DNA from: Nematopogon swammerdamellus
Taxonomy: Eukaryota > Arthropoda > Insecta > Lepidoptera > Adelidae
DNA length: 64,000 nucleotides
Assembly (NCBI GenBank): GCA_946902875.1
Contig: OX336348.1
Location: 17,881,741 to 17,945,740 of the forward strand
Reading direction: 5' to 3'
Shown here: in pieces, positions 1 through 10,751 of the stretch
How the letters are laid out: every line of letters begins with the position of its first letter
How positions within the stretch are numbered: the first letter of the stretch is position 1
The notes under the pieces: model-generated
What the model saw: only the letters and a program-made list of their open reading frames with translations
Told to the model about the DNA's origin: nothing
Databases searched by the model: none
Position numbers and translations under genes: made by a program

Positions 1-31
1 TGCCACGAAACGCAACTTTATGACTGTAGTA

Positions 32-364
32 CTGTGTGGGGCCGGTACTTTAAAAGAATAGCCCCACTGCATCTCTCCCCGTGTATGTCGTAAAAGGCGA
101 CTAAGGGATATGACTCCCTTCTTATATTACTAGGTGGTAGGGTTCAACCCGCCCGGGTTGGTACCACCGCACTGAATGAAAGGTCGGTCGAAACGGCTAT
201 GTAAATAGTTTGTGTTTTCCGTCCAGTTCAGTGTAGCCGGCACGACTGAAGGGAATCACTGACGTGGCACCAAGTTCATCCGGTGTTATGGGCTGACATC
301 ACGGATGTTGTAGGTGATGAAGCCAACCGTGTCGGCATCAATAAAAAAAAAATAAAAAAAAATA
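32..364 (+). mobile_element. SINE-like element, 'GTGTGGGGCC' head type, complete
   Basis: Starts with GTGTGGGGCCGGTACTT and runs through a block ending in GTCGTAAAAGGCGACTAAGG, then a body with GGTGGTAGGGTT and ACCACCGCACTGAATGAAA, and ends in an A-rich tail (about 340-364). The same body recurs at 7664, 42822, 43748 and, reversed, at 12528, 33799 and 61201. The copy at 61201-61538 has a cleanly identifiable empty site, so the unit is a mobile element. No open frame of note. The head differs from the tRNA/5S-like head of the copies at 7664 and 43748. Confidence 0.75.
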
Positions 365-620
365 CATAATTGCGAAATTCAAAACATCGGATTTCGTTAC
401 TTCGAAAGTGTACAATCGCGATTTTTGTCACTTCTAATGTTCAAGACTTCGATGTACGTTACTTCGAAATTGTACAATCGCGATGTTTGCCACTTCTAAT
501 GTTCAAATTATCGATAGGTACCTACCTAGCTTTTGTCCGCGGCTTCGCTCGCGGTAAACTCGGTTAATAGCAATCCGATTTAAACGCAAATACGATAAGC
601 GATCGCTTCTCTCTCTTCCC
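363..620 (+). repeat. Left arm of a dispersed inverted repeat (partner 2240-2505)
   Basis: About 255 bp, from ATTGCGAAATTCAAAACATC through TTCGAAATTGTACAATCGCG to a CT-rich end, is repeated almost base for base in reverse complement at 2240-2505. It contains TTTTGTCCGCGGCTTCGCTC, a motif I associate with repeat ends in lepidopteran genomes. Open frames on both arms are mirror images and are not taken as genes. Confidence 0.75.
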
Positions 621-1039
621 TCTCTCTCTTTACCATGTATTAACGGTTTTTTACTATGGGGCAAATTCTGGCAATATGTCTAATACTAATTATTTTTAAT
701 AGGAGGGTAGTTCAAAATATTAGTGACACAATGCTTATGAACGCAATCGTTCAATTCATTCATTCGCAATTTATTGTTTGTAAAAATGCAGGAATCGGTG
801 CCCTGCGTCTTTGTGAAATCTCGATGTAATAAAGATTAGCTACTAGTCGATGGGTTTTTGTATTCATTTAATAGAGTCTGTGGAGATTCGTTCTATTGGA
901 GGTGCATTAGAAAATCTTCATCTAATTGTGGTGCAGGTGCTACCAGAAAGGTCGGTGATCATCATTATACAGGTGTTCGGCACATCGACCGAAATTTTTT
1001 TTGACGTGATGACGTCACGTCTTATAAATTGATGAACAC
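621..1039. other. Unassigned AT-rich interval
   Basis: No coding region recognised. Its last 45 bp (GACGTGATGACGTCACGTC then TTATAAATTGATGAACACCG) recur reversed inside the mariner remnant near 45060-45108, so they are part of another dispersed repeat. Confidence 0.5.
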
Positions 1040-1510
1040 CGGCTGTGTGTGCAAGCGAGAGCGCGTAACAAGCGATAGAGAGGCACAATCGGCCCAAGCG
1101 TCGGCTTGAAAGTACCAGGGCGCAGAGATTGAAAGGAGGTTACTCGTACCATAATATATTAAGCGCATCTGGCCGGTCGGAAGAGCCTGTGTGTGCAAGC
1201 GAGAGCGCGTAATAAGCGATAGAGAGGCACAATCGGCCCAAGCGTCGGCTTGAAAGTACCAGGGCGGCAGAGATTGAAAGGAGGTTACGAGAGCGCGTAA
1301 CAAGCGATAGAGAGGCACAATCGGCCCAAGCGTCCGCTTGAAAGTACCAGGGCGGCAGAGATTGAAAGGACTCTCACCATAATATATTAAGCACATCTGG
1401 CCGGTCGGAAAAGATTTCAAATTTAGAATATTCATGAAACAAGGGTTGAAAGGAGGTTACTCGTACCATAATATATTAAGCGCATCTGGCCGGTCGGAAA
1501 AGATTTCAAA
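1040..1510. repeat. Irregular tandem repeat, about 3.5 copies
   Basis: Units carry GCAAGCGAGAGCGCGTAA, then GCACAATCGGCCCAAGCGTC, then a GTACCAGGGCG-type block and a CATCTGGCCGGTCGG end. Copies begin near 1045, 1188 and 1287, and a partial one at about 1440. Spacing varies (about 145, 100, 150 bp) because parts are missing. The open frame across it on the minus strand is itself repetitive and is not a gene. Confidence 0.7.
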
Positions 1511-1850
1511 TTTAGAATATTCATGAAACAAGGGTCCGAATATGTATCACAATATCGATTCATATATTTCGATTCAATACAACGACAGAGAACCAAATAT
1601 TAGGTATTTAGCACTTTTTAGTTCTAGGTTCTTAGGTTTTTTTGTTTGGAAGTCGGTTTCGTATTTTTTTAAACTGTTTTTATTTCATTCTTTTTAGTTA
1701 TAGGTATTACACAAAAAAGAATAATCGAAATCGATTGAAGTGGTACAGAATGATTCGCCATATGTGTCAAACTGCAAATTGCTGAAAAAGTCCACATCAT
1801 AAAAGTTTTGCTGAAGGTAACCATACACCATAGTAATTATCCTCCTTTCG
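1480..1850. repeat. Dispersed repeat copy (partner about 8985-9430)
   Basis: CTGGCCGGTCGGAAAAGATT is followed by CGATTCATATATTTCGATTC, a GGAAGTCGGTTTCG block and GTGGTACAGAATGATTCGCC. The same order appears at 8985-9430 with small indels. Flanks differ, so the two are dispersed copies of one element. No coding capacity seen. Confidence 0.65.
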
Positions 1851-1989
1851 GTTTCTTCTGCCCTGGTACTTTAGAAACGTTCCCAGTGGTCTTACCACTT
1901 TATGACGTCATCACGTAAAACTATCGTCCGTAAACCGACTTTACAGACAACCAATTTTTTTGTAGCTAAATGGGGTCATGTGCAACGTT

Positions 1990-2265
1990 TTGACCTATGA
2001 TACCTTTTGACAGATGTCACGTGGTATCGAGATACGATTTTTTTTGACAGATGTCACGTGGTATCGAGATACGAGGGAGAGGGAAGGGAGTGGAACGCAG
2101 GGGGATGGGGAGAGGGAGGTAAAATCGTTTACCTAAGGGGGTGCGGAGGGAGTGAGGAAGAGGATAGGGTGAGGGAGAGGAGTGGTGAGGGAGAGGAGTG
2201 GGTGTGGGAGAGAGGTAACAGAGAGACGGAAGAGACAGAGGGAAGAGAGAGAAGCGATCGATTAT
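1990..2265 (+). repeat. 41-bp duplication followed by a purine-rich tract
   Basis: GACAGATGTCACGTGGTATC occurs twice in tandem (about 2010 and 2048), each time with a CACGTG E-box core. From about 2065 to 2262 the + strand is almost all A and G, with many GGGAG and GAGGG steps. The reverse complement resembles the CT-rich tracts at 600-640 and 29950-30060. The open frame at 2007-2357 follows from base composition and is not supported as a gene. Confidence 0.6.
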
Positions 2266-2505
2266 CGTATTTGCGTTTAAATCGGATTGCTATTAACCGA
2301 GTTTACCGCGAGCGAAGCCGCGGGCAAAAGCTAGGTAGGTACCTATCGATAATTTGAACATTAGAAGTGGCAAACATCGCGATTGTACAATTTCGAAGTA
2401 ACGTACATCGAAGTCTTGAACATTAGAAGTGACAAAAATCGCGATTGTACACTTTCGAAGTAACGAAATCCGATGTTTTGAATTTCGCAATTATGTATTA
2501 CAGTC
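2240..2505 (-). repeat. Right arm of the inverted repeat paired with 363-620
   Basis: Near-identical reverse complement of 363-620, including GAGCGAAGCCGCGGGCAAAA (one or two substitutions) and the TCGCGATTGTACAATTTCG blocks. The arms are separated by about 1.6 kb. Confidence 0.75.
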
Positions 2506-2651
2506 CAACTTTGTGACCCAATTATGTGGGTATGCGAATCGAAAACAGCTGAACAATTTCTAAGGCGGTGGCGGATGAGGCACAACACAGCACAACTATG
2601 ACCACATGACGCGTATGCGCTGATATGGGCCATGCAACCTACTCACCCATA

Positions 2652-3797
2652 TACAGGATGACCCAGTTATAGTAGTCCAAAAATTTTTTTTAGATGGAGG
2701 ACATCATGTTGACTCATTTAAAAACAACATTAGTTCCGCGAAAATCAATAGTTTAGAAGTTATGATTTTTTTTTACTTTTTTTGAAATTTCTCTATTTTA
2801 GTCACATTAACCGCTCTAGTTGGATATCTATTCCACAAAATCTAATGAAAATTGGTATGGAAGTAGAGGAGACATGTAGCTAGTACGTAATGAATAGTTT
2901 TAAGGTTACTCCTAGACTGTACTGTTTCTATAGCCCTTTCAGTGAATTTTTGTTCAGATTACATTAAAACTGATGATTTTTTTTAAAATCACTGTGAAAA
3001 AAAAAGTACTACCGGAGATTTGCCCATGCCCTTAAAAACTACCTATACATATCACAATTCTCCAGACCAAAAATTGTAGTGGTGTAATAATTGTAACATA
3101 TTCAAAATTAACATCATTTGTACAAAGTCACTGCAATAAAAAGTGACGATTACCTTAATTTTTAAAATCTTATTTTTTTCACAACGTTAGTTCAACTACA
3201 ATTTCACATTATTCACAAACCTGTCTCTAACAGCGCTAGTCTACACATAAAAACTATTTATTAATGTTAAAAAAAATATTTTTTTTATTTATTATGGCAA
3301 TCGTCACTTTTTATTGTAGTGACTTTGTACACATTATGTTAATTTTGAATATGTTACAATTATTACACCACTACAATTTTTGGTCTGGAGAATTGTGATA
3401 TGTATAGGTAGTTTTTAAGGGCATGGGCAAATCTCCGGTAGTACTTTTTTTTTCACAGTGATTTTTCAAAAATTCATCAGTTTTAATGTAATCTGAACAA
3501 AAATTCACTGAAAGGGCTATAGAAACAGTACAGTCTAGGAGTAAACCTTAAAACTATTCATTACGTACTAGCTACATGTCTCCTCTACTTCCATACCAAT
3601 TTTCATTCGATTTTGTGGAATAGATATCCAACGAGAGCGGTTAATGTGACTAAAATAGAGAAATTTCAAAAAAAGTTAAAAAAATCATAACTTCTAAACT
3701 ATTGATTTTCGCGGAACTAATGTTGTTTTTAAATGAGTCACCATGATGTCCTCCATCTAAAAAAATTTTTGGACTACTATAACTGGGCTATCCTGTA
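2652..3797. mobile_element. Fold-back element with arms of about 500 bp and TA target duplication
   Basis: The ends are TACAGGAT and ATCCTGTA, flanked on each side by TA (2650-2651, 3798-3799). Left arm 2652 to about 3155 and right arm about 3290-3797 are reverse complements with few mismatches, for example AACATTAGTTCCGCGAAAAT and its complement near 3710. The central loop is about 135 bp. TA duplication and long inverted ends suggest a non-autonomous Tc1/mariner-type or fold-back element. It has no transposase frame. Confidence 0.75.
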
Positions 3798-3799
3798 TA

Positions 3800-4777
3800 A
3801 GGAAATAAAAAATACAATGTATGTATGTAGTTTGGAATATTAATAACAACAATTATACATTAACTGACTGAGCGAGACGTGCTGGATACCTATTCGTAAA
3901 TAAGAACCATTTGAGTACAACAATCTCGTGTCAGAGAACATAAGAATTGACAACTGTTTATTAATACCTATAATCTATATAGATTATTACTAGTTTGCAA
4001 AATATTATTAAGATGTAAAATGAAATAGGTAGTATGTTGTACAACTTATGTCCAAAAATAATACTTTAGGCATGTACTTTTACTAAAATGATGAATTATT
4101 CTCGTAAGCAATTCACCTCTGTTATGTTATGATATGACTTATGATGGAACGATAGGTACCTACTACGGTCAAATGACGAAACATAGCAAAGTTTAAAATT
4201 TCACAATTTTTTCAAGATTGTTTGTTTAATTACATTTATAATCATAAATATTCAAGTAAATTGATAAAACATTATTGAGTTTTAAAATGAAGAATTTGTA
4301 GGTAGACACAAATCAAACGTGAAGTAGGCATTCAAGTTATATTTCTCGAAACAATAGACCTACTTATGTTAATAAAATTTATTATAAATATTATAATATA
4401 CCACTTTGACCTATGCAATATGAAATTATAGGTAGGTATATTATTGAGCCGCCCAATTATTAAATGAATACAATCCGAGCTGCTGCGTATAGTCACATAG
4501 TTGCCAATTTGTCGCAATGAGTTTATTGTTTTCCAACTTTTGTTTTATTAAGTTTTGACCATAATAATAATATTTTATCGCTGATTTAACATCGGCTACG
4601 AAGGACCAAATAATGTGCGCAATTGCACCAGTGAACTGTAAGACAATGAATATGGAAAACAATAACTCACGCGCAGCTGACGACGACTCCTTGCTCCGTG
4701 GGAGCCCCGACACGCTACGCACTATGATTTAACAGTTCATATAAGATAAATGAATTTCATGCACTTTTTATTTGTAC
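3800..4777. other. Unassigned AT-rich interval
   Basis: No gene, RNA or clear repeat recognised. A short frame on the minus strand (4441-4722) has no family resemblance and low-complexity surroundings, so it is not called. Confidence 0.4.
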
Positions 4778-4791
4778 AATATTGTCATGTA

Positions 4792-5141
4792 CCGTGTGGG
4801 GCCGGTACTTAAAAAGAATATTGCATCTGAATATTGCAGATGCCCCACTGCATCTCTCCCCGCGCATGTCGTAAGAGGCGACTAAGGATAAGGACAAGAT
4901 ACTGCGCTAAAGGGCGACAGGCTAGCCACTTGTCACCTTGGCGCAGTCCTTCCACCTAGTCATGCAGCAGGTGGGTTCTTCGTGTCTTACTTGCTGCTTG
5001 ATAGTTGCCTTTTCCGTATACTGTGCTAAACGTGGTGGTCGGTGTTGTGATGTAATTTACCAGAGTCCTCATAGCACAAAACCGATTACTCTGCTTACCC
5101 TGATTGTCGGGATACAGCGTGTGTTATGTATGTATGTATGT
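4792..5141 (+). mobile_element. Internally deleted non-LTR element with (TATG)n tail and 14-bp target duplication
   Basis: Begins CCGTGTGGGGCCGGTACTT and ends in a TATG microsatellite. It is bracketed by AATATTGTCATGTA at 4778-4791 and 5142-5155, a 14-bp target site duplication. Compared with the longer copy at 9703-10357 it lacks the RT C-terminal coding stretch: after GTAATTTACCAGAGT it jumps to ATAGCACAAAACCGATTACT in the 3' UTR. It is therefore a non-autonomous derivative that was still mobilised. Confidence 0.8.
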
Positions 5142-5282
5142 AATATTGTCATGTATATCGCGCGCGGCTTGCTTCTTGACGGATCGTTTGGCGACTGAAA
5201 GTTTTGACCATCACTGTGAAGATCGCCGCGCGTGAGCGAGAGAAGGATAGGAGATAGAAGGGACAAGCCACTACAGAAGGCA

Positions 5283-6970
5283 TTATTGAAATCAAGTAAT
5301 ACAATAACTGTGAGTTCTTTGTTTTCCATACTGAGACGGATATCCTCAGTGACTTTGACTAGAGCAGTAACGGTGCTGTGAGAGGGACGAACACCCGACT
5401 GCATTGGGTTCAACAGGTGATTAACGGAGAGGAAGCCAGCTAACTGTTGGTGAACGATACGTTCTAGGACCCTGGATAGAATGGGTAAAATCGATATCGG
5501 GCGATATTGATTAAACGAGGAAGGATTACGTGTTTTGGGAAGAGGAATAACAAAGGTTTTTTTCCAGGCAGTAGGGAAAAAGCCGCTTACTAGTGAATGA
5601 TTGAAGTTGTGTGTAATAATGATTAAGAGCACCACATCCAGAAGTCCTATCAAGCTATCGGCTCCTACCGCCTTTGTTGATATGGATTTCAAGATTTTCC
5701 TAACCTCACAGTCAGACACTTGACAGAACACAAATGTTTTGTACTCCGGAGTCGGCAGTTGAGAAAGCTGGTGCAGTGTTTGGAATTTAACCACTTCATC
5801 TATGGTGACAGGGGGAGAAGAGAAATGCGCGTTAAGAGCATTTAGGTCGATGTTGTGACTACAATCAGTTGACTGTTTGCCGACAACAAGAGTTTTCAAG
5901 AATTTCCAGGCAGAGACAGGAGTGCTATTTTCAAGAGTGGAGTGAATGTGACGACGCTGTGCATCCCTACACATCCTGGTACACCGATTTCGTAACAGCT
6001 TAAACTTAACGCGATTTTCCTCAGTTCCATTGTGTTTTAGCTTAACCTTGGCTCTGTCCCGCTTCGCCATCAAGCGTTTAATGTCATCAGTAATCCAAGG
6101 GGCTGGCAGATACTTGACACGCGTGGGGCGAATGGGAGCATGAATTTCAAAGAGAGCAGTTATTTTAGCAGTGAATACCTCCACCATCACATCGACAGTG
6201 GAGGCACTGAGGACAGGGGACCAGTCAATGTTGCGCGCATCTTGCCTTAGTAGCTCCAGATTAAGGACTTTAAAGTTACGCTGCATAAGAACCTTCTTTC
6301 TGGCTTTTGGAGGACGTTTCTTGTATGAAGAAAATAAGATCGTGGTGAGAAAAGCCAGGCGCCGTGAGTTGACCATGTTCACTGACGTGATCTGTAGAGG
6401 AAGATATAATGAGGTCCAGCAAAGAAGGTTCGCAGTTAGGAAAGTGATATATGGCATCAAGTGGAAGAATGTTCATGTTGACCGAGGAGACCAAGGACCT
6501 GAGCCTTCTGGCTCGGTGGTCATCCTTGATCAGACATGTGTTGAAATCACCCATTATAATGGTATGAGCATACTGGGGACAGTGCTCTTCGAGGAATGAC
6601 TCAAAAGATTAAAAATAGGTAATGGACAGATTAGGGCTATATTAGACGCCGAGGAGTATCTTAGTGTGGTTAATGGTGATTTCTAGGAAAACGTATTCAG
6701 GAGATTTTGAATACAAAGAAGGAGACTGGGCAATGACAGTGTAGGGTATGTGGCTGCGTAGGTATATTGCTACACCACCGCAACCTTTCCCCGTTCTGTC
6801 ATTACGGATAAGTTTAAAACCAGGAAGAGAGTAAGAAGTGGAAGGCAGTGTGGGCTTTAAGGTGTCAGAAACAAGGACTACGTGGATGAGCCTACCTGAA
6901 AATGTTCTGAGTAGATCGGCGTAGTGAGAGGGAATGCTTTGAGCATATGAACGAAGTTAAAGTTTTTTGG
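5283..6970 (-). pseudogene. Non-LTR retrotransposon fragment: endonuclease plus N-terminal reverse transcriptase
   Basis: Read on the minus strand, pieces in different frames give an AP-endonuclease domain: GCGGVAIYLR near 6765, GDFNTCL near 6545, and SHHDLIF near 6345. An RT N-terminal region follows: QYRPISILPILSRVLERIV near 5470, and RT motif A as LLDFNNAF at the truncation point near 5285. The catalytic FADD motif and C-terminal parts are missing. Frameshifts lie between the endonuclease parts. Jockey/CR1 group is inferred from the order endonuclease-RT and the motif wording. It abuts unrelated sequence at 5283. Confidence 0.8.
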
Positions 6971-7169
6971 ATATTTGGAAAATATGGAATTAAGCTGCTT
7001 GTCTAGAGGGAGAGCACTGCCAGCGCTCAGCTCACGTTCAGAAATTCGTCAGAAGAAGAAGAAGAATGAAAAGAGTAAAAAGTATCATCCGATTCATCAT
7101 CAATTGTGGACATATATTACTATGAATATATATAGATACGTACTAAAAAAAAAATAATAATATATATAA

Positions 7170-7540
7170 AATAAATAAAAAAAACATAAAACCGACTTCC
7201 TAAAAAAAGTAAAACTAAAAAACTATTTAAAATAAAAATATAAAAACCGCCTTCAAAAATATATGAAATAAAAACCTAAAAAAAAAAACGAACCCTAGAG
7301 TTGAAGGCGGTGCTAAAAAGGCTACACAAATCACAAAGGATATTATCATCCACTCACGTTTTCTTTCATGCATCATTTTTGCTTGCTTTAGCACCGCCTT
7401 CAACTTTAGGGTTCGTTTTTTTTTTAGGTTTTTATTTCATATATTTTTGAAGGCGGTTTTTATATTTTTATTTTAAATAGTTTTTTAGTTTTACTTTTTT
7501 TAGGAAGTCGGTTTTATGTTTTTTAAAACTTTTTTTTTAT
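7170..7540. repeat. Inverted repeat with arms of about 140 bp
   Basis: The left arm contains CATAAAACCGACTTCC, CCGCCTTCAAAAATATATGA and GAACCCTAGAGTTGAAGGCG. The right arm (about 7393-7540) is its reverse complement with few changes. The loop of about 70 bp carries CATCCACTCACGTTTTC. Probably a small fold-back element. The arms are AT-rich and noncoding. Confidence 0.75.
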
Positions 7541-7581
7541 TTCACAGTTTTTTTTAGTAATTTTTTGCTATTAATGTACTC

Positions 7582-7618
7582 GGCGGAATCGCTCGGCCTT
7601 CGGCCTCGCGATTCCGCC
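7582..7618. repeat. Compact GC-rich hairpin
   Basis: GGCGGAATCGC (7582-7592) pairs with GCGATTCCGCC (7608-7618). The loop is itself palindromic (CGGCCTTCGGCC). One of several perfect short hairpins in the window (28162, 36613, 42148). Confidence 0.7.
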
Positions 7619-7663
7619 TCGCTTTCCAATCCGATCTTGACCCAATTAAAATAGGACCACGTC

Positions 7664-7978
7664 AGCTTCGATAGCTCAGTGGTGCTGGGTGCGGTCAGTA
7701 CTTAGATGGGTGACTGCTGACCGTTGGAGGCTGACCGAGGTTCGGATTCCTCGTAAAACTGTAAGTCCCTTCCCTCCTAATCTTACTTGGTGGTAGGGTT
7801 TAACCTGCCCGGGTTGGGACCACCGCACTGAATAAAACGTCGGTCGAAACGGCTATGTAAATAGTTTGTGTTTTCCGACCAGTTCAGTGTAGTCAGCACG
7901 ATCAAAGGGGGAAGCACCGACATGGCACTTAGTTTACCCGGTGTTATGGGCTGACATCACGGACGTTGTAGGTGATGT
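7664..7978 (+). mobile_element. SINE with tRNA/5S-like head, internally shortened
   Basis: The head has a tRNA-type A box (TAGCTCAGTGG), a stretch resembling the 3' half of 5S rRNA (GGTGCGGTCAGTACTTAGAT then GGGTGACTGC), and a B-box-like GGTTCGGATTCC. The shared SINE body follows to GTTGTAGGTGATGTTGCAG. Compared with 43748 it lacks about 39 bp after GTGGTGC. The usual A tail is replaced directly by a tandem array. Confidence 0.75.
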
Positions 7979-8548
7979 TGCAGAACTTAGTAGAATGGAC
8001 AGACATAAACGTGTTACGGAACCCTACTTTTATTATAAAATAACCGTCGGAGGACCTTGGTTGAAAATTGTGAAATTTAGTAGAACGGGCAGACATACAT
8101 TTGTTACGGAACCCTACTTTTATTATAAAATAACCGTCGGAGGGCCTTTGTTGAAAATTGTAAAATTTAGTAGAACGGACAGACATACATTTGTTACGGA
8201 ACCCTACATTCATTTTGAAATAAAGGTTAAATTTTGTAGAACGGACAGACATGCATTTGTTACGGAACCCTACATTCATCTTGCAGAACTTAGTAGAATG
8301 GACAGACATAAACGTGTTACGGAACCCTACTTTTATTATAAAATAACCGTCGGAGGACCTTGGTTGAAAATTGTAAAATTTAGTAGAACGGATAGACATG
8401 CATTTGTTACGGAACCGTACATTCATTTTGAAATAAATGTTAAATTTAGTAGAAAAGACAGACATGCATTTGTTACGGAACCCTACATTCATTTTGCAGA
8501 ACTTAGTAGAATGGACAGACATAAACGTGTTACCGAACCCTACTTAAC
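7976..8548 (+). repeat. Tandem array of related TTACGGAACCCTAC-containing units, open on both strands
   Basis: About nine units share AGTAGAAYGGACAGACAT and GTTACGGAACCCTAC, joined by two spacer types (TTATTATAAAATAACCGTCGG or CATTCATTTTGAAATAAA). The block starting GCAGAACTTAGTAGAATGG recurs as a higher-order unit. Unit lengths keep frame, so a 224-residue frame (+, 7941-8615) and a 192-residue frame (-, 7944-8522) both stay open. I treat these as by-products of repetition rather than genes. Confidence 0.75.
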
Positions 8549-8984
8549 AGTTGCACTCCGGGAGTGCCGGCAGATCCCGTGCCACTCTAACTTAACCCTT
8601 AATGCAATGACTTAAGGTTTCATTTTAAAAATGACGCTGACGCGATGTCGTGAGTTATACATTTTTTACCCACCTAAAAAAAGTGCCAAGCGCCGCTAAA
8701 GAAGTTTTCACTTCAAAAACCTCAGGGTTAACCCCTTTCAAATAACAAAAAAAAAAAAAAATTCAAAATCGGCCCACAATTGACGGAGTAATTGCGTAAC
8801 AAACATCCAAAAAAAGAAAACATACCGTCGAATTGAGAATCTCTTAGGTCTAAAGTAAATTGCTCGTGAAGACAAATGCAACGAGCCCAAACACGATGGG
8901 TTTATCATGTGTAGTTTAGGAGTTCCTATGGCCACCTTCTGTCTCCATCATCAGACCAGCTCGATGGTACTCGTACCATAATAA

Positions 8985-9430
8985 ATTAAGCGCACCTGGC
9001 CGGTCGGAAAAGATAAAAAATTTCAAATTTAGAACATTCATCCGAATATGTTCACTAGTATATCGATTCATGTATTTCAACAGGACAGAGAAAATTTCAA
9101 AATATTATGTATTTAATACTTTTTAGTTCTTTTTTTTTGTTTTTTGGAAATCGGTTTAATATTTTTTAAAACAGTTTTTATTTCATTCATTTTAGTAATA
9201 TTATTAGTAAATTACATAAAAAAGAATAATCGAAATCGAATAATCGAAATCGATTGAAGTGGTACAGAATTATTCGCCATATGTGTCAGACTGCAAATTG
9301 CTGAATAAGTCCACATCACAAAAGTTTTGCTGAAGGTAACCACACACCATACTAATTTATCAAACTGAAAATTGCCGAAAACGACCACATCACAAGTTTT
9401 GCTGAAGGTAACCACACACCATAGTATTAT
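8985..9430. repeat. Dispersed repeat copy (partner about 1480-1850)
   Basis: Same order of blocks as 1480-1850: CTGGCCGGTCGGAAAAGAT, CGATTCATGTATTTC, GGAAATCGGTTTAAT, GTGGTACAGAATTATTCGCC and CACAAAAGTTTTGCTGAAGG. The last of these is duplicated in tandem here (about 9312 and 9390). The interval 8549-8984 upstream shows no gene. Confidence 0.65.
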
Positions 9431-9702
9431 GCTGATTTTTCGAAAACCACTGAACCAATTTCGATAAAATTGAAATGGGACCACCTCGGAAGTATGACCT
9501 AACTAACAAAAAAAGAATTTTCTAAATCGGCCCTCAATTCACGGAGAAATCGCGTAACAAACATACAAAAAATAAAAATAAAAAAAAAAATAAAAAAAAA
9601 AAAAACATACAGACGAATTGAGAACCTCCTCCTTTTTTGGAAGTCGGTTAAAAAAAAATATATATATAATATTTTTTTTCGGTAAACTTACAGTGCAGAT
9701 AC

Positions 9703-10357
9703 ATACATACATACATAACTCACGCCTTTGTATCCCGGCAATCAGGGTAAGCAGAGTAATCGGTGTTGTGCTATAAGTTCATACATACATACACATACAT
9801 AACGTCACGCCTGCCTACCTCCCAGTGGGGCAGGAAAAGACAACGGACCCAACCCACGCAAACAACCCAACCCCCACGCGCCACGATCTTCTTCATACAT
9901 GCTCGTCCGTTACGGATACTACGCAACGCACCTGACCCTTTTCGAGCACATACCCGATCTGGTCTAGGTACGTGCGTCTAGGGCGACCCTTCCCGACTCT
10001 TCCACTAACATTAGCTCCATAGATTTCTTTCATTAGTCTCCTATCATCCATTCTACAGAAACACATACTCCTCCTATTCCACACATACTCCTCTCAACGC
10101 GCGCATTTCGACATCATTTATCCTGCTCTCATGCTTCGCCTGCCATACCCAACTTTCACTCCCATAAGTACTCTGGTAAATTAAAGCACAACACCGACCA
10201 CCACGTTTAGCACAGTATACGGACAAGATAACTATCAAGCAGCAAGTGAGGCACAAAGACCCACCTGCTGCATGACAGGTGGAAGGACCGCGCCAAGGTG
10301 AGAGGTGGCTAGCCTTTCGCCCTTTAGCGCGACATATTGTCCTTATCCCGTGCAGTG
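9703..10357 (-). mobile_element. 5'-truncated non-LTR element: RT C-terminal tail, 3' UTR, TATG tail, 12-bp target duplication
   Basis: Bracketed by CAGTGCAGATAC at 9691-9702 and 10358-10369. On the minus strand the coding part reads SESWVWQAKHESRINDVEMR near 10130 and, after a frame change, [20 protein letters not shown] near 10020. I associate this C-terminal signature with insect non-LTR elements. The 3' UTR holds CTTACCCTGATTGCCGGGAT and ends in (TATG)n. Copies of the same family: 4792-5141 (deleted) and 52972-53590. Confidence 0.8.
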
Positions 10358-10389
10358 CAGTGCAGATACTTATTAAATAAACATACAAT

Positions 10390-10751
10390 TATATCTACAG
10401 GACACCAATTACAAGTTTACACATTTAGGTTAAAATTTAGAGAGAAAAAAAGCGAAAATTTAACACAGATAATGAAAACAACAGACATTCAAGTGAACAT
10501 TTCTTACACAAATTAATACTTAAAAAAAAACTAACATAATTCTAAAACGTTAAAAATAAAAAATATAAATAAAAAAATCGAATGCAATAAATACTACTAG
10601 TCTATAAAAAACTAACAAATTACTTCACTCATCATCACCCGCCAGCAGCGGTAAAAAGATAACATACAAGTAATATTATACATTTTAAAAAGTCAGAAGG
10701 CCAATAACAACAAAGAAAAAAGTTACAATTCAATCAACGGTTTTTTGTAAT
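10390..10751. other. AT-rich interval without recognised genes
   Basis: Low-complexity A-rich stretches on the + strand. No open frame, RNA or repeat family recognised. Confidence 0.4.

Noticed and set aside
4332..4722. Two short minus-strand frames
   Set aside because: AT-rich region, no motifs, no splice pattern; random expectation.
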